This document shows, piece after piece, positions 42,779-53,339 of a stretch of DNA of 64,000 nt. Position numbers and translations under genes: made by a program. This DNA comes from Acidobacteriota bacterium (lineage in GTDB: Bacteria; Acidobacteriota; Thermoanaerobaculia; Multivoradales; JBCCEF01). Each line of letters begins with the position of its first letter. Within the stretch, counting starts at the first letter, position 1. The stretch spans positions 62,001 to 126,000 of the forward strand of contig JBCCHV010000010.1 of the NCBI GenBank assembly GCA_039028635.1, given 5' to 3'. The notes below the pieces were generated by a model that had not been told where the DNA came from, ran no database searches, and was given only the letters and a program-made list of their open reading frames with translations.

Positions 42779-43723
42779 CTAGGACGGAGGTTGGTGGCTC
42801 TCTTGTTCGATCTCCGTGTCAACGAGCTGATGGCTGGCGTGGTGGCGTAGGGCGTCGACTAGGGCGGTGATGGCGGGTCTCCGGCCGGCGTCTTTTCTCC
42901 AGACGGCGAAGACCTGGCGCTCGAGGGCTGGGACTACCGGAACGATGCGAACGCCCTCTGGCAGGGGACCGCGACCGAGGCGGGGGAGGACGGCGGCGCC
43001 CAGGCCGGCTTCTACGAGGGCGACTTGGGTGGCGTGCTCTAGGGCGGTGTGGACGATCTGGGGCTCAGTTCCGAGACCGCGCAGGGTGAGCACCAGCCAA
43101 TGGTGGCAGATGGAGCCCTGCGGCCAGCTGATCCAGGCTTGGTCTTGGAACTCTTCGAGGCTCACCGATTCCCGCTCGGCCAAGGGGTGATCCAGAGGTA
43201 GAGCCAAGTCCGCGCAATCCGTGAAGAGGACTTCCCGAGTGAGGTCGTCCGAGATCTCCATGGGTGCGTTGGCCCAGGCGACGACGACGGAGAGGTCCAG
43301 CGTGCCCCGAATGACGCCGGTCAAGGCGTGCTCGGGCTCCAACTCCTGCAAGCTGACGGCAAGGCCGGGATGCCGATCCTGAAGATCGCGCAGAACCCTC
43401 GGGAGCAGGCTGCGGGCGGCGGTGGCGAAGGCCCCGAGGGTCAAGCTCCCGATGACGGCGCCTTTCTTCTCTTCCAGATCCGCCTCGGCCTGTTCCACCA
43501 GGGACAGGATGCGGTCGGCGTGGCTCACCAACAGACTGGCAGCATCGGTGAGGCGAACGCCACGGCCTTGCCGTTCCAGGAGCTTCTGGCCGGCTTCCGT
43601 TTCCAGCTTGCTCAGCTGCTGGGACACCGCCGAAGCGGTGAGGTAAAGGGCTTCGGCGGCTCCGCTGAGGGAGCCGTAGCGGGAGACGGCTTGCAGGATT
43701 CGGAGGCGATGGAGATCGAACAC
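42779..43723 (-). CDS. LysR family transcriptional regulator
   Basis: 314 residues. The N-terminal winged helix-turn-helix (1-60) reads FDLHRLRILQAVSRYGSLSG then TASAVSQQLSKLE, typical of LysR. The substrate-binding domain (about 90-295) begins with GSLTLGAFATAARSLLPRVL. It is divergent from an EamA transporter gene, a frequent arrangement in which the regulator controls both genes. The inducer is unknown. Confidence 0.93.
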   Translation of the reverse strand: MFDLHRLRILQAVSRYGSLSGAAEALYLTASAVSQQLSKLETEAGQKLLERQGRGVRLTDAASLLVSHADRILSLVEQAEADLEEKKGAVIGSLTLGAFATAARSLLPRVLRDLQDRHPGLAVSLQELEPEHALTGVIRGTLDLSVVVAWANAPMEISDDLTREVLFTDCADLALPLDHPLAERESVSLEEFQDQAWISWPQGSICHHWLVLTLRGLGTEPQIVHTALEHATQVALVEAGLGAAVLPRLGRGPLPEGVRIVPVVPALERQVFAVWRKDAGRRPAITALVDALRHHASHQLVDTEIEQESHQPPS

Positions 43724-43731
43724 ATTAGAAA

Positions 43732-43753
43732 TTCTACATGAATATCGTAAGAA
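43732..43753. promoter_or_regulatory. Candidate LysR operator
   Basis: TTCTAC (43732-43737) and GTAAGAA (43747-43753) form an imperfect inverted repeat in the short AT-rich gap between the divergent regulator and transporter genes, where LysR proteins usually bind. Confidence 0.35.
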
Positions 43754-43832
43754 TGTTTCGCTTGTCTTAATCTCGATCTGGCCTCATTCTGCTTGGGAAC
43801 CGACGAGCGCCAAGAGAAGGCCGGAGAGCGAA

Positions 43833-44828
43833 ATGCGAGCGGAAGAGAGCCGGAGAACCGAAAACGACCCATCGGAGCCTACGGCGCCCAACCGGCCCCG
43901 CCTTCTGGCAACTGCCGAAGGGACGTCCTCGAGGGCCTTTGGCCCAGGAGAATGGGCACGCCTGGTGGCCGTCGCGCTGATCTGGGGCTCTTCCTTTCTT
44001 TGGATCGATATCGGCCTCGAGAGCCTTCGCCCAGGGGTTATCGCCGCCAGCCGGCTGCTCCTCGGTGCTGCCGTGATCGCGTGCTTTCCCAGTGCTTGGA
44101 AGCCCGTCCGGCGCTCGGACCTGGGCTCCATCGCGTTGATGGGGATTCTCTGGATGGGCCTGCCTCTGGTTCTTTTTCCGATCGCTCAACAGTGGATCGA
44201 CTCGGCCGTCGCGGGGATGGTCAATGGAGCAGTGCCCCTGGCCACCGCTGCCTGGGCCACCTTCTTGCTCAGGCGTCTTCCGGGGCCGAGTCAAGGGACC
44301 GGCCTCCTGGTGGGTTTCGGTGGAGTGGTCGCCATCGCCTGGCCGCAGCTCATGGCTTCGAGATCTACGGCCCTGGGAGTCGGCATGCTCGCATTCTCGG
44401 TCGTCCTCTACGGTCTGGCGGCCAACCTTGCCGTGCCGCTCCAGCAGCGCTACGGAGCCTTGCCCGTGCTCCTTCGGGCTCAGCTCATCTCCTTGGTGTT
44501 CGTCGTGCCCTTCGGCCTCGCTGATCTGGCGGGCTCGAGGTGGAACACCAAGTCCGTCCTGGCGATGTTTCCCTTGGGAGCCCTCAGCACGGGCCTCGCC
44601 TTCGTGATGATGATCGCCCTGGTCGGACGGGTGGGGAGCGCTCGCGGGTCCGTGCCCATCTACCTGGGAGCCCCTGTCGCGATGGTCCTCGGAGTCGTGT
44701 TCCTTGGAGAGTCGGTGCATCCCTCGGCGATTGCGGGTACGGCGCTGGTCATCCTGGGGGCCTGGTTGACCTCGCGCCGGGAGGAAAGGGGCACTCGGTC
44801 ACAACAAGTCTTAAGAAGAACCTCGTGA
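43833..44828 (+). CDS. EamA/DMT family transporter
   Basis: 331 residues with ten hydrophobic segments after a ~38-residue polar head. The two EamA halves are visible: VAVALIWGSSFLWIDIGLES at the first, and later LGAPVAMVLGVVFLGESVHP in the second. DMT members export amino acids or other metabolites. GGAGAGCG lies just before the ATG at 43833. It is transcribed away from the LysR gene, probably under its control. Confidence 0.9.
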   Translation: MRAEESRRTENDPSEPTAPNRPRLLATAEGTSSRAFGPGEWARLVAVALIWGSSFLWIDIGLESLRPGVIAASRLLLGAAVIACFPSAWKPVRRSDLGSIALMGILWMGLPLVLFPIAQQWIDSAVAGMVNGAVPLATAAWATFLLRRLPGPSQGTGLLVGFGGVVAIAWPQLMASRSTALGVGMLAFSVVLYGLAANLAVPLQQRYGALPVLLRAQLISLVFVVPFGLADLAGSRWNTKSVLAMFPLGALSTGLAFVMMIALVGRVGSARGSVPIYLGAPVAMVLGVVFLGESVHPSAIAGTALVILGAWLTSRREERGTRSQQVLRRTS

Positions 44829-44902
44829 CCAGACCGGTCGAGCAACGCCAAGGATCTGGTCCCTCAGGGGAGATCAGGAACGGTTGAAAGGAAGGTCTGA
44901 CC

Positions 44903-45874
44903 ATGCAACGGAGATTTAACGAAAGAGCCCTATCTGCGGCCTTGAGGTGCTTGGCGCTGCTCGGCAGCCTCGGTTTGGCGGGATGTCTCGGCCTTTCGGG
45001 GAATCCGGAAGCGGCCCCCGAATCGCGTCTTTACTTCCACCAGACTCCGCCTCGACAAGTTCCCGAGATCTTTGCCCCGGGGGAGATCTCGCTTCCGGAC
45101 CGTGGCGAGTTCGCTTCGGTGTTCTCGGCGGACGGAACGGAGCTCATCTTCGGCGTGAGTAACGGAAGGAGCGCCGAGATCCGCTCCACTCGATTGATCG
45201 GCGAGACCTGGACCGAGCCTCGGACGATCGTCTCTCACGAGCGCTACAGCTTCATGGACGCCGCCTTGTCTCCGGACGAAAAACGCCTCTACTACATCTC
45301 GAATCAGCCCCTCCGTGGCGAGGGCGAACCGAAGGACGTTGATCTCTGGTTCTCGGTTCGGACGGAAGACGGCTGGGGTCCGCCCCAAAACGCCGGCTCG
45401 CCGCTCAACTCCGATCAAAACGAGTACTACGTCTCGTTCACCGCCGAGGGAACCCTCTACTTCACGACCAATCGCGCCGCAGCCGAGGGGCAAGAATTCG
45501 ATTTCGACATTCATGCAGCCCCCATGGTCGACGGAGAATTTCAACAACCGGTTCGACTCGGGGACAAGGTGAACTCCGAGGGCTATGACGGCGACGTCTT
45601 CGTGGCACCGGACGAGTCCTATCTCATCTTCTCCTCCAGTCGACCCGACGGCCTGGGCAACGGCGATCTCTACGTGAGCTTCCGAAAGGCAGACGGAGAA
45701 TGGACGGAGGCGAAGAACATGGGACCCGGAATCAACACCGAAGGTCAGGACTACTGTCCTTTCGTCACCCGCGACGGTCGCTACCTCTTCTACACCAGCA
45801 ACCGGGACATCTACTGGGTCGACGCGTCGATCCTCGACACCTACCGGACCCTTGAGCTCAACGGGATCCCCTAA
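44903..45874 (+). CDS. PD40/TolB-like beta-propeller lipoprotein
   Basis: 323 residues with a lipobox (LGLAGC) in the signal peptide; GGAAGG lies upstream of the start. The mature protein is made of WD40-like PD40 strands: SVFSADGTELIFGVS, AALSPDEKRLYYISN, SFTAEGTLYFTTNR, FVAPDESYLIFSSSRPDG and FVTRDGRYLFYTSNRD. Such propellers bind peptides, glycans or partner proteins in the periplasm; a specific role is unknown. It follows the EamA gene by 74 bases and may share its transcript. Confidence 0.85.
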   Translation: MQRRFNERALSAALRCLALLGSLGLAGCLGLSGNPEAAPESRLYFHQTPPRQVPEIFAPGEISLPDRGEFASVFSADGTELIFGVSNGRSAEIRSTRLIGETWTEPRTIVSHERYSFMDAALSPDEKRLYYISNQPLRGEGEPKDVDLWFSVRTEDGWGPPQNAGSPLNSDQNEYYVSFTAEGTLYFTTNRAAAEGQEFDFDIHAAPMVDGEFQQPVRLGDKVNSEGYDGDVFVAPDESYLIFSSSRPDGLGNGDLYVSFRKADGEWTEAKNMGPGINTEGQDYCPFVTRDGRYLFYTSNRDIYWVDASILDTYRTLELNGIP

Positions 45875-45887
45875 CAGAGGACCCTGC

Positions 45888-46334
45888 TCACCGAGGATCC
45901 TCACCAGCGCTCTGAAGGCAGTCTGGGCACTCGCCGCTCAACTGGACCATCGCCTTTCGGATCGACGCAGCCCACGGTCCGTCCATCGACATCGACGCGA
46001 TGAGCTGCGCCGGCAGGCACGCGACGCGGCCGCAGTCCTCGCAGAAGAAGTGCGGGTGACGATGGCCGTCACCTTCTGCCCCGATGAGCGCGTAGCGATC
46101 GATACCGTCCGCGCGGCTCACCACGGGGGCGACGCTGGCGTCGCGAAGCTTCACGAGGTTCCGATAGATCGTCGCGGGATCCCAGTCCGTCTCGCCGAGT
46201 CGCTCGAGCACTTCGGTGTGGGAAAGCGGTCCCTGGGCTTCCGCAAGCACCCGGAGCACTGCCAGCCGCGGAGCCGTGGCCCGTAGAGCACTTCCGTGGA
46301 GCAGCTTTCGTGCCTCGTCTTTGGTGATGCTCAT
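45888..46334 (-). CDS. Fur family regulator, probably zinc-responsive (Zur)
   Basis: 148 residues. The N-terminal winged helix includes LRATAPRLAVLRVLAEAQGP and the recognition region WDPATIYRNLVKL. The metal sites are visible: HRHPH (91-95), the CxxC of FFCEDC (98/101) and a second CPDC (136/139), which form the structural zinc site. Fur, Zur and PerR cannot be separated by motif alone. The divergent COG0523 gene, a classic Zur target, makes Zur the best call. A palindrome lies in the intergenic gap. Confidence 0.85.
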   Translation of the reverse strand: MSITKDEARKLLHGSALRATAPRLAVLRVLAEAQGPLSHTEVLERLGETDWDPATIYRNLVKLRDASVAPVVSRADGIDRYALIGAEGDGHRHPHFFCEDCGRVACLPAQLIASMSMDGPWAASIRKAMVQLSGECPDCLQSAGEDPR

Positions 46335-46383
46335 GGTCGATATGAGGTGCTCGGTCAGTCGATACGAGAATCATAGGCAAAGC

Positions 46384-46401
46384 GACTTGCATCTACAAGT
46401 C
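46384..46401. promoter_or_regulatory. Candidate Zur/Fur-family operator
   Basis: GACTTG (46384-46389) and CAAGTC (46396-46401) form a perfect inverted repeat with a 6-base spacer in the gap between the divergent regulator and COG0523 genes. Related half-site-like pieces (CACTTGAA, CGACTTGCAG) occur at 46401 and 46426. It differs from the E. coli Zur box, so the assignment rests on position and symmetry. Confidence 0.55.
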
Positions 46402-46486
46402 ACTTGAATCTATGCTTAATGCAACCGACTTGCAGGAGCATCCTGCGTGCGAGACAGACGAAGAACTACATGAAAGTGGACCCTCG

Positions 46487-47731
<1,245 letters not shown>

Positions 47732-47804
47732 ACCCCAGGAAACCGAATCACTTCGACGGCAAAGTCGTCGTAGCTTTGCTGCAGGCCGAAGCGAATCCCC
47801 TCGA

Positions 47805-50240
47805 TCACTCGGCCTGCAGCACCTCCGCCGGGTCGGCACCGATGGCGCGGAGGGCCGGTCCGAGGGCGGCCAGGAGCCCGACGATGGCCAATGTGACGGC
47901 GCCGGCGGCGAAGGCTCCGGGGTCCCAAGGGGCGACACCGAAGAGGACTCCTCGCAGTCCTTGCACCGCGACCAGGGCGGCCAGGGCCCCGGCCGCCACA
48001 CCGACCGCCACCAAAATCAGGGCTTCCCGCAGGACCGCGGTGAGAACGTCGCGGCGGCGGGCGCCGAGGGCCATGCGCACACCGGTTTCGCGCCGCCGCT
48101 GCCGAACCAGGTAGGACATCACGCCAAAGACTCCGGTGGCGGCGAGCACCAGCGCCAGGGCCGAGAAGATGCCGAAGATGGTGCCCGTCAAGCGTTCCCG
48201 CCAAACGCTGTCGAGCACCCGCTGCTCGAGGGTGCGGAAATCCAACACCGGCTGGCCGGAGTCGACGCCGGCGACGACCTCGCGGACCGGTCCGTACAGC
48301 GCCTCGGCGGAGGCCGTGGTGCGAGCGAAGAAGTGTCCCCAGGCTTCGGGACGCTGGCGCAGCGGCCAATAGAGGTCGAAGCCCGGCTCTCCACTGGGGC
48401 CCTCGCGGCGCACGTCCCCGGCCACGCCGACCACCTCTTGCCAAGGCACCTCCTCCGGACTATCGCCCATCACCCGAATCCGCTTGCCCAGTGCCGAATC
48501 CCCCGGCCAAAGGCGCTCCGCCAGGCGTTGACTCACGATCGCCACCGAGGGCGCGTCGGCGTGGTCGCGCCGGTCGAAGGCTCGGCCGGTGACCAGTCGC
48601 ACCCCCGCGACCTCGAAGTATTGATCACTGATCACTTGGTTGAAGGCATAGGGGTTGCTCTGAACCTCGACATCGTCTTGTCCCTCGGCCCGCACCAAGG
48701 AGCGGTCGACCCGTTCGATCCCGGTCAACGGAGGATTCGAGTTGAAGGCCGAACCCTGGACGCCGGGCAAGCCGAGCAATCCCTCGAGCACCTCGCGCTG
48801 AAACCTCTCGGCATCCTCGTCCGCGTAGGTCCAGGGAAGGGCGACTTTGAAGCTCGCCACGCCTTCCGTGCGGACACCGGAATCGACCGCCATCAGAGCG
48901 CGGAAGGTTCTCACCACCAGCCCCGCGGCGACCAGGAGCACGAGACAGAGAGCGACTTCCGAGACCACCAGAGCGCGGCGCGCCAACGTTTGACGACGGC
49001 CGGCGCTGCCGCCGCGACCGCCCTCCTTGAGAGCGTCGTGGAGGCGAGCCGAGGACACCCTCAGGGCCGGTACCAGCGACGCACCGAGACCCGCCACGAG
49101 GCTCAGCACGGCCGCCGCGATCAGCGCTCGCCCGTCGAGGGAGAGGTTCATCCACAAAGGCAAACGGTCGGCCAGAGCCAACCGCAGCAGGTTCAAGGCG
49201 GGCACGGCGGCGGCGAGCCCGACGACTCCGCCCACCGCCGCCAGCACCAGCCCCTCGCCGAGCACTTGAGCGGCCAGGCGCCGGCGGCCGGCACCCAAGG
49301 CCGCGCGCACCGCCATCTCACGATCGCGCGAGAGGGCCACGCCGAGGAGCAGGTTGGCGACGTTCACGCAGGCGATCAAGAGCACCGCCACAGTGGCGCC
49401 GAAGAGCAGAAACAGATAGGGCCGCACCGGACCCAGGAAGCGCTCCCGCAGCGGGCTGAGCTGCAACCCGACGCCGCGGTTGGTGTCGGGGTACTCCTGG
49501 GTCAGCCTTTGCCCCAAAGCGACGATCCCCTGGCGCGCCTCTTCGACCCCGACTCCGGAGGCCAAGCGGGCGACCGCCACCACCTGACGGGCATTGCGGT
49601 CTTCGATGTTCGGGAAGAAGCGACTGATGAAGATCGACCGGTAGATGGCGGTGTCTTCCGGAAACTCGAAGCCTTCGGGCAGGACCCCGTAGATCGTGTA
49701 TGACGGCGTGTAGGTCGGCGAGGCGTCGAGGGCGACGGTGGTGCCGACGACATCCGGGCGACCCCCGAACTTGCGCTTCCAGACGCGATGGCCGAGGAGG
49801 ATTCCGAAGTTGCGCTCACGGTCGAAGCTCTCCGGCCAGGGTTCGCCGTAGAGGAGATCGATCCCCAGCACCGAAATCAGATCGTGGGTCATCAGGATCG
49901 CCGGTAGCTTCTCTGCCTCGCCTTGCCCCGAGAGCGTGTAGGAGCTGTCCGGCAGGAAGGCCGCCACCTGTTGGAAAAGATCCCGCCGCTCCTCGAGGTC
50001 GGCGACCTCGCGCATCGCCAGCGGCCCCGCCTCGCCACCGCGGACCGCCTCCACCACCACCAGTCGATCGGGTTCGGCAAAGGGTAGAGGACGAAGGAGG
50101 ATCGCGTCGATGGCGCTGAACACCGCTGCGTTGGCGCCGATGCCGAGAGCGAGGGTGAACACGATCAGAAGCGCCGCCCCAGGGCGCCGCCGGTATGGCC
50201 TTACCAAGGCTCCGAGCCAGGTGAAGAATCGTACGATCAT
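47805..50240 (-). CDS. ADOP-type MacB/FtsX permease
   Basis: 811 residues, the typical length of acidobacterial duplicated orphan permeases. Membrane helix 1 (AALLIVFTLALGIGANAAVF) and LRPLPFAEPDRLVVV are signature features. The first periplasmic domain is followed by the helix block with ACVNVANLLLGVALSRDREM. A second periplasmic domain containing GRAFDRRDHADAPSVAIV leads to the last block, GVFGVMSYLVRQRRRETGVR. No ATPase gene is adjacent, which is normal for ADOPs. The start lies 4 bases inside a 16-codon upstream reading frame. Confidence 0.92.
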   Translation of the reverse strand: MIVRFFTWLGALVRPYRRRPGAALLIVFTLALGIGANAAVFSAIDAILLRPLPFAEPDRLVVVEAVRGGEAGPLAMREVADLEERRDLFQQVAAFLPDSSYTLSGQGEAEKLPAILMTHDLISVLGIDLLYGEPWPESFDRERNFGILLGHRVWKRKFGGRPDVVGTTVALDASPTYTPSYTIYGVLPEGFEFPEDTAIYRSIFISRFFPNIEDRNARQVVAVARLASGVGVEEARQGIVALGQRLTQEYPDTNRGVGLQLSPLRERFLGPVRPYLFLLFGATVAVLLIACVNVANLLLGVALSRDREMAVRAALGAGRRRLAAQVLGEGLVLAAVGGVVGLAAAVPALNLLRLALADRLPLWMNLSLDGRALIAAAVLSLVAGLGASLVPALRVSSARLHDALKEGGRGGSAGRRQTLARRALVVSEVALCLVLLVAAGLVVRTFRALMAVDSGVRTEGVASFKVALPWTYADEDAERFQREVLEGLLGLPGVQGSAFNSNPPLTGIERVDRSLVRAEGQDDVEVQSNPYAFNQVISDQYFEVAGVRLVTGRAFDRRDHADAPSVAIVSQRLAERLWPGDSALGKRIRVMGDSPEEVPWQEVVGVAGDVRREGPSGEPGFDLYWPLRQRPEAWGHFFARTTASAEALYGPVREVVAGVDSGQPVLDFRTLEQRVLDSVWRERLTGTIFGIFSALALVLAATGVFGVMSYLVRQRRRETGVRMALGARRRDVLTAVLREALILVAVGVAAGALAALVAVQGLRGVLFGVAPWDPGAFAAGAVTLAIVGLLAALGPALRAIGADPAEVLQAE

Positions 50241-50287
50241 CGGTCGACCTCGACTCCTTCGAATTGATAAACTTGCATATCAGTCAT
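50237..50287 (-). CDS. Possible 16-residue leader peptide before the ADOP gene
   Basis: An ATG at 50287 opens MTDMQVYQFEGVEVDR and stops in TGA overlapping the ADOP start as ATGA. The ribosome-site-like GAAGGAG and GAGG of the ADOP gene lie inside it. It could couple translation, or be chance. There is no clear ribosome site of its own. Confidence 0.3.
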   Translation of the reverse strand: MTDMQVYQFEGVEVDR

Positions 50288-50350
50288 GGAACGATTGTCG
50301 ATCCCCAATTCCGCCGCGGCAGAGGTTCTGCGCGCCCGCGAGACCACCCG

Positions 50351-51157
50351 GTGAGCACCCTGCCCGCTGCCGGATTCGAACAGGTCGACGCCGCGGCGCG
50401 ACCGCACGGTCTCGCCGCCTATCTCGAGCTGGTCAATGAGCTGCCCGCCGTGCGCGCCTACCGCGAGCGGATGCAGCAGCAGCTCGATTTGCCCACCGGC
50501 GCTCGTGTGCTCGACGTCGGCTGCGGTACAGGCGCAGAAAGTGCCCGCCTCGCGACCCACGGATTGCGGACGATCGGAATGGACCTCAGCATCGGCCTGC
50601 TCGCGGCCGCGCGGAGCCGTGGCGGCGCGAAGCCCGACGGTCCCGCTCTGTCGGCAGGAGATGCCTTGGAGCTGCCGTTCTCTGACGCGTCCTTCGACGG
50701 CTGCCGAACGGAACGAGTGCTGCAGCACGTCGCCGACCCGGCCCGAGCCGTCGCCGAGCTGGTCCGCGTCTGCCGCCGCGGCGGCCGGGTGGCGATCAGC
50801 GAACCGGACTGGGGCACGCTGGCCATCGACCTCGACGACCAGGGGCTGACGAGGAAAGTGCTGGCGGCGGCCTGCGACCTGGTGCCTCAAGGCTGGATCG
50901 GTCGCCGATTGCCGGCGCTCATGCGCTCGGCCGGACTGGCGGAGGTGACCACCGAGGCTCATACCCTGGTGGTCGAGGGCTACGCCAGCGCCGATGCCCT
51001 GTTCGGCATCGCCAGCGCGCCGCTGCGAGCCCTCGAGGCGGACCACCTGACGCCGGAGGAGGTGGCGCGCTGGCTGACCGCTCTCGAGCGCCGGGAACAG
51101 CGCGGCCCCTTGGTCGCGTCGCTGACCGGCTTCACGGTCACCGGGCGGGTTCTCTAG
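50351..51157 (+). CDS. SAM-dependent class I methyltransferase
   Basis: 268 residues if started at the GTG at 50351; an upstream in-frame ATG at 50264 would add 29 residues that look unstructured. Motif I VLDVGCGTGAES, motif II GMDLSIGLLAAAR, DALELPFSDASFDGC and RVLQHVADPARAVAELVRV are typical of UbiE/Methyltransf_11 enzymes. The substrate is unknown. It converges on the siderophore-uptake operon, 53 bases away, and is divergent from the ADOP gene; no functional link is evident. Confidence 0.88.
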   Translation: MSTLPAAGFEQVDAAARPHGLAAYLELVNELPAVRAYRERMQQQLDLPTGARVLDVGCGTGAESARLATHGLRTIGMDLSIGLLAAARSRGGAKPDGPALSAGDALELPFSDASFDGCRTERVLQHVADPARAVAELVRVCRRGGRVAISEPDWGTLAIDLDDQGLTRKVLAAACDLVPQGWIGRRLPALMRSAGLAEVTTEAHTLVVEGYASADALFGIASAPLRALEADHLTPEEVARWLTALERREQRGPLVASLTGFTVTGRVL

Positions 51158-51210
51158 CCCGACCTTCTCACCCGCCTTCGGCAGCGCCGGCCTGTGCGAC
51201 CGCCTGGCCT

Positions 51211-52254
51211 TCATCGCTCGCGATCTCCTTCCGCAGCCAACGCCGCGAGCACGACCACCAGCTCGGAAAGGGTCGAGCCCTCGCGCTCCTCGCCAACGCC
51301 GTGGAGCTTCCAGCGGCGGACCTCGTCGTCGCCCTCGACCTCGACCCGCCGGTCGGCCTCGGCACCATCCAACCTCGCCTGATAGCCGAGGCGCTCGACG
51401 GCCCGCGCCGTCCAGGTGGCCAGGACACCCTCGCCGGCGACGGCGATCGAGTCGCGTTGCTCGGCGTCGAGGCGAAAGTTGCCGCTGGCGCGATCGAAGG
51501 TCAAGCCCTCGCTGGCGAAGGTGGACGCGAAGGCACCCTGCAGCACCAGCTCCTCCGGCACGCCGGAGGCGAAGGCGCCGCCCTTGGCGAGCAGCCAAAC
51601 CCGATCGGCAGTGCGCAGAGAGAGCTCCAGGTCATGGCTGGAGACCAGAACTGCGGTGCCTTCTCGGCGCGCCAGCTCGCGCAGCAAGCGCATGGCTTCG
51701 ACCCGCCGTGGCAGATCGAGGAAGGCGGTGATCTCGTCGAGCACGAGCACTGCCGGCTCCTGCGCCAAGGCACGGGCGATCATCACCTTCTGGCGCTCAC
51801 CGTCGGAGAGCTCGGCAACACTGCGCTCCGCGAGCTCTTCGGCACCCGCCGAACGCAGGGCGCGATCGACCGCCGCGTGATCGCGCGCCGAGAGGCGGCC
51901 GTGCCAGGGCGTGAAGGGATAGCGCCCGAGCTCGACCACCGCCCGCGCCGTGAGCACTCCGACGGCCACCCGGTCGGTGAGGACGACGGCGAGCCGGCGA
52001 GCCCGGACGGAAGGAGGGAGATCGGCGAGGGCTTTGCCCTCCAGCTCCACCCTTCCGGCGAGAGGAGCCTGCATGCCGGTCAGCGAGCGCATCAGGGTCG
52101 ACTTGCCCGCGCCATTGGGACCGAGCAGACAGACCAGCTCGCCGCGCCGCAGCTCGAGATCGAGCGGGCCGGCGATGACCGCCGATTCGCGTCCACGACT
52201 GCGATAGCCGACCGCCAGCTCTCGGGCGACGAGGGTCACGTCCGACCCGCTCAT
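51211..52254 (-). CDS. FecE-like iron-siderophore ABC ATPase with C-terminal extension
   Basis: 347 residues from the ATG at 52254. The first ~250 residues are a standard FecE/BtuD-type ATPase: Walker A GPNGAGKST, LSDGERQKVMIARAL, Walker B VLVLDEITAFLD, and SSHD at the H-loop. About 95 extra residues follow (from EGLTFDRASGNFRLDAEQ on). They form a beta-alpha piece with GVLATWTARAVERLGYQARL that is not part of ordinary FecE and may be a regulatory domain. The start overlaps the permease stop as ATGA. It is the last gene of the metallophore operon. Confidence 0.9.
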   Translation of the reverse strand: MSGSDVTLVARELAVGYRSRGRESAVIAGPLDLELRRGELVCLLGPNGAGKSTLMRSLTGMQAPLAGRVELEGKALADLPPSVRARRLAVVLTDRVAVGVLTARAVVELGRYPFTPWHGRLSARDHAAVDRALRSAGAEELAERSVAELSDGERQKVMIARALAQEPAVLVLDEITAFLDLPRRVEAMRLLRELARREGTAVLVSSHDLELSLRTADRVWLLAKGGAFASGVPEELVLQGAFASTFASEGLTFDRASGNFRLDAEQRDSIAVAGEGVLATWTARAVERLGYQARLDGAEADRRVEVEGDDEVRRWKLHGVGEEREGSTLSELVVVLAALAAEGDRER

Positions 52255-53339
52255 AGCTCGAGGCTCCTGAGATGGCGCCGCCGAAGAACCAGCCACAGAA
52301 CGACCGGCGCACCGATCATCGAGGTCACCGTGTTGAGGTGCAGGAACTGCCGCGCCCACGGCAGGTGAGTGACCAGATCGGCGCCGAGGGCGAGGGTCGC
52401 CCCGACGAGCACCACCGCCGGCATCAGCACCCGGTGGTCGGAGGTGTTGAACAGCCCGCGGCAGAGATGCGGCACCGCCAGGCCGAGGAAGGCGATCGGG
52501 CCGCAAAACGCCGTCACCGAGCCGGTGAGCACCGCCGTCATGGCGAGGCAGAGCAGGCGCGCCCGCCCCACCCCGACGCCCAGACTGGTGGCGTAGCGCT
52601 CGCCGAGCAACAGCGCATTGAGCGGCTTGACCATGGCGAGCGCCCCCACCAGGCCGACCGCGGAAACCGGCATCAGCACTCCGATCTGATCCCAGGTCAC
52701 CGACGCGAAGCTACCGTCGAGCCAGTTGAGCATCACCCGCACGTCGGTCTCGTCGATGAAGTGAAACAGCAGGCTGAGCAAGCTCTTGGCGATCGCCGCC
52801 ATCATGATGCCGGCGACCAGCAGCGTCACCGTGCTCACCCGCCGCGCCACCACCGCCACCAGGGCGAGCATCAAGCATGCTCCCACCGTCGCGCCGAAGG
52901 CCAGGGACAGGTCGCCCAGGATGTGGAACGGGCCGAGACTCGCCAGCCCGGCGGACGACGCCGCCCACACGATCAATCCCACCCCGACCGAGGCGCCGTC
53001 GAGCACGCCGAGGACCCAGGGGCCGGCGAGCGGGTTGCGGAACAGGGTCTGGAGCAGCAGTCCGCAGACCGCCAGGGAGGCACCGCCGAAGATCGCCGTG
53101 ACCGCCCGCGGAAGTCGAAATTCCCACACGATCTGCGCCCAGCTGGCGCGCTCCGGCGTCTCGCCGGCGAGAATGCTCACCACGTCGCCCAGGGGAATCC
53201 GCACCGAGCCGATGGTGACCTCCAACAGGAAGAGCGCCACCAGTCCGACGACCAGACCGAGGAAGATGACCGCGTTCAAGCCGATGCGGCGGCTGGCCGG
53301 GCGCGCCGGAGCGCGGTCCGCAGTCAGCGTCTCGCTCAC
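52251..53339 (-). CDS. FecCD-type siderophore ABC permease
   Basis: 362 residues with about ten membrane segments. Family marks are FRLPRAVTAIFGGASLAVCG, LFRNPLAGPWVLGV with the following GASVG, and VTAFCGPIAFLGLAVPHLCR. It probably acts as a homodimer, as there is no second permease. The GTG start overlaps the stop of the binding-protein gene (GTGA), and its stop overlaps the ATPase start, showing strict coupling. Confidence 0.92.
   Translation of the reverse strand: MSETLTADRAPARPASRRIGLNAVIFLGLVVGLVALFLLEVTIGSVRIPLGDVVSILAGETPERASWAQIVWEFRLPRAVTAIFGGASLAVCGLLLQTLFRNPLAGPWVLGVLDGASVGVGLIVWAASSAGLASLGPFHILGDLSLAFGATVGACLMLALVAVVARRVSTVTLLVAGIMMAAIAKSLLSLLFHFIDETDVRVMLNWLDGSFASVTWDQIGVLMPVSAVGLVGALAMVKPLNALLLGERYATSLGVGVGRARLLCLAMTAVLTGSVTAFCGPIAFLGLAVPHLCRGLFNTSDHRVLMPAVVLVGATLALGADLVTHLPWARQFLHLNTVTSMIGAPVVLWLVLRRRHLRSLEL

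Noticed and set aside
42509-42850. Possible small Cys-containing protein between the secreted gene and LysR
   Set aside because: It overlaps the end of one gene and the antisense end of another, lacks a ribosome site and is largely repeat-derived.
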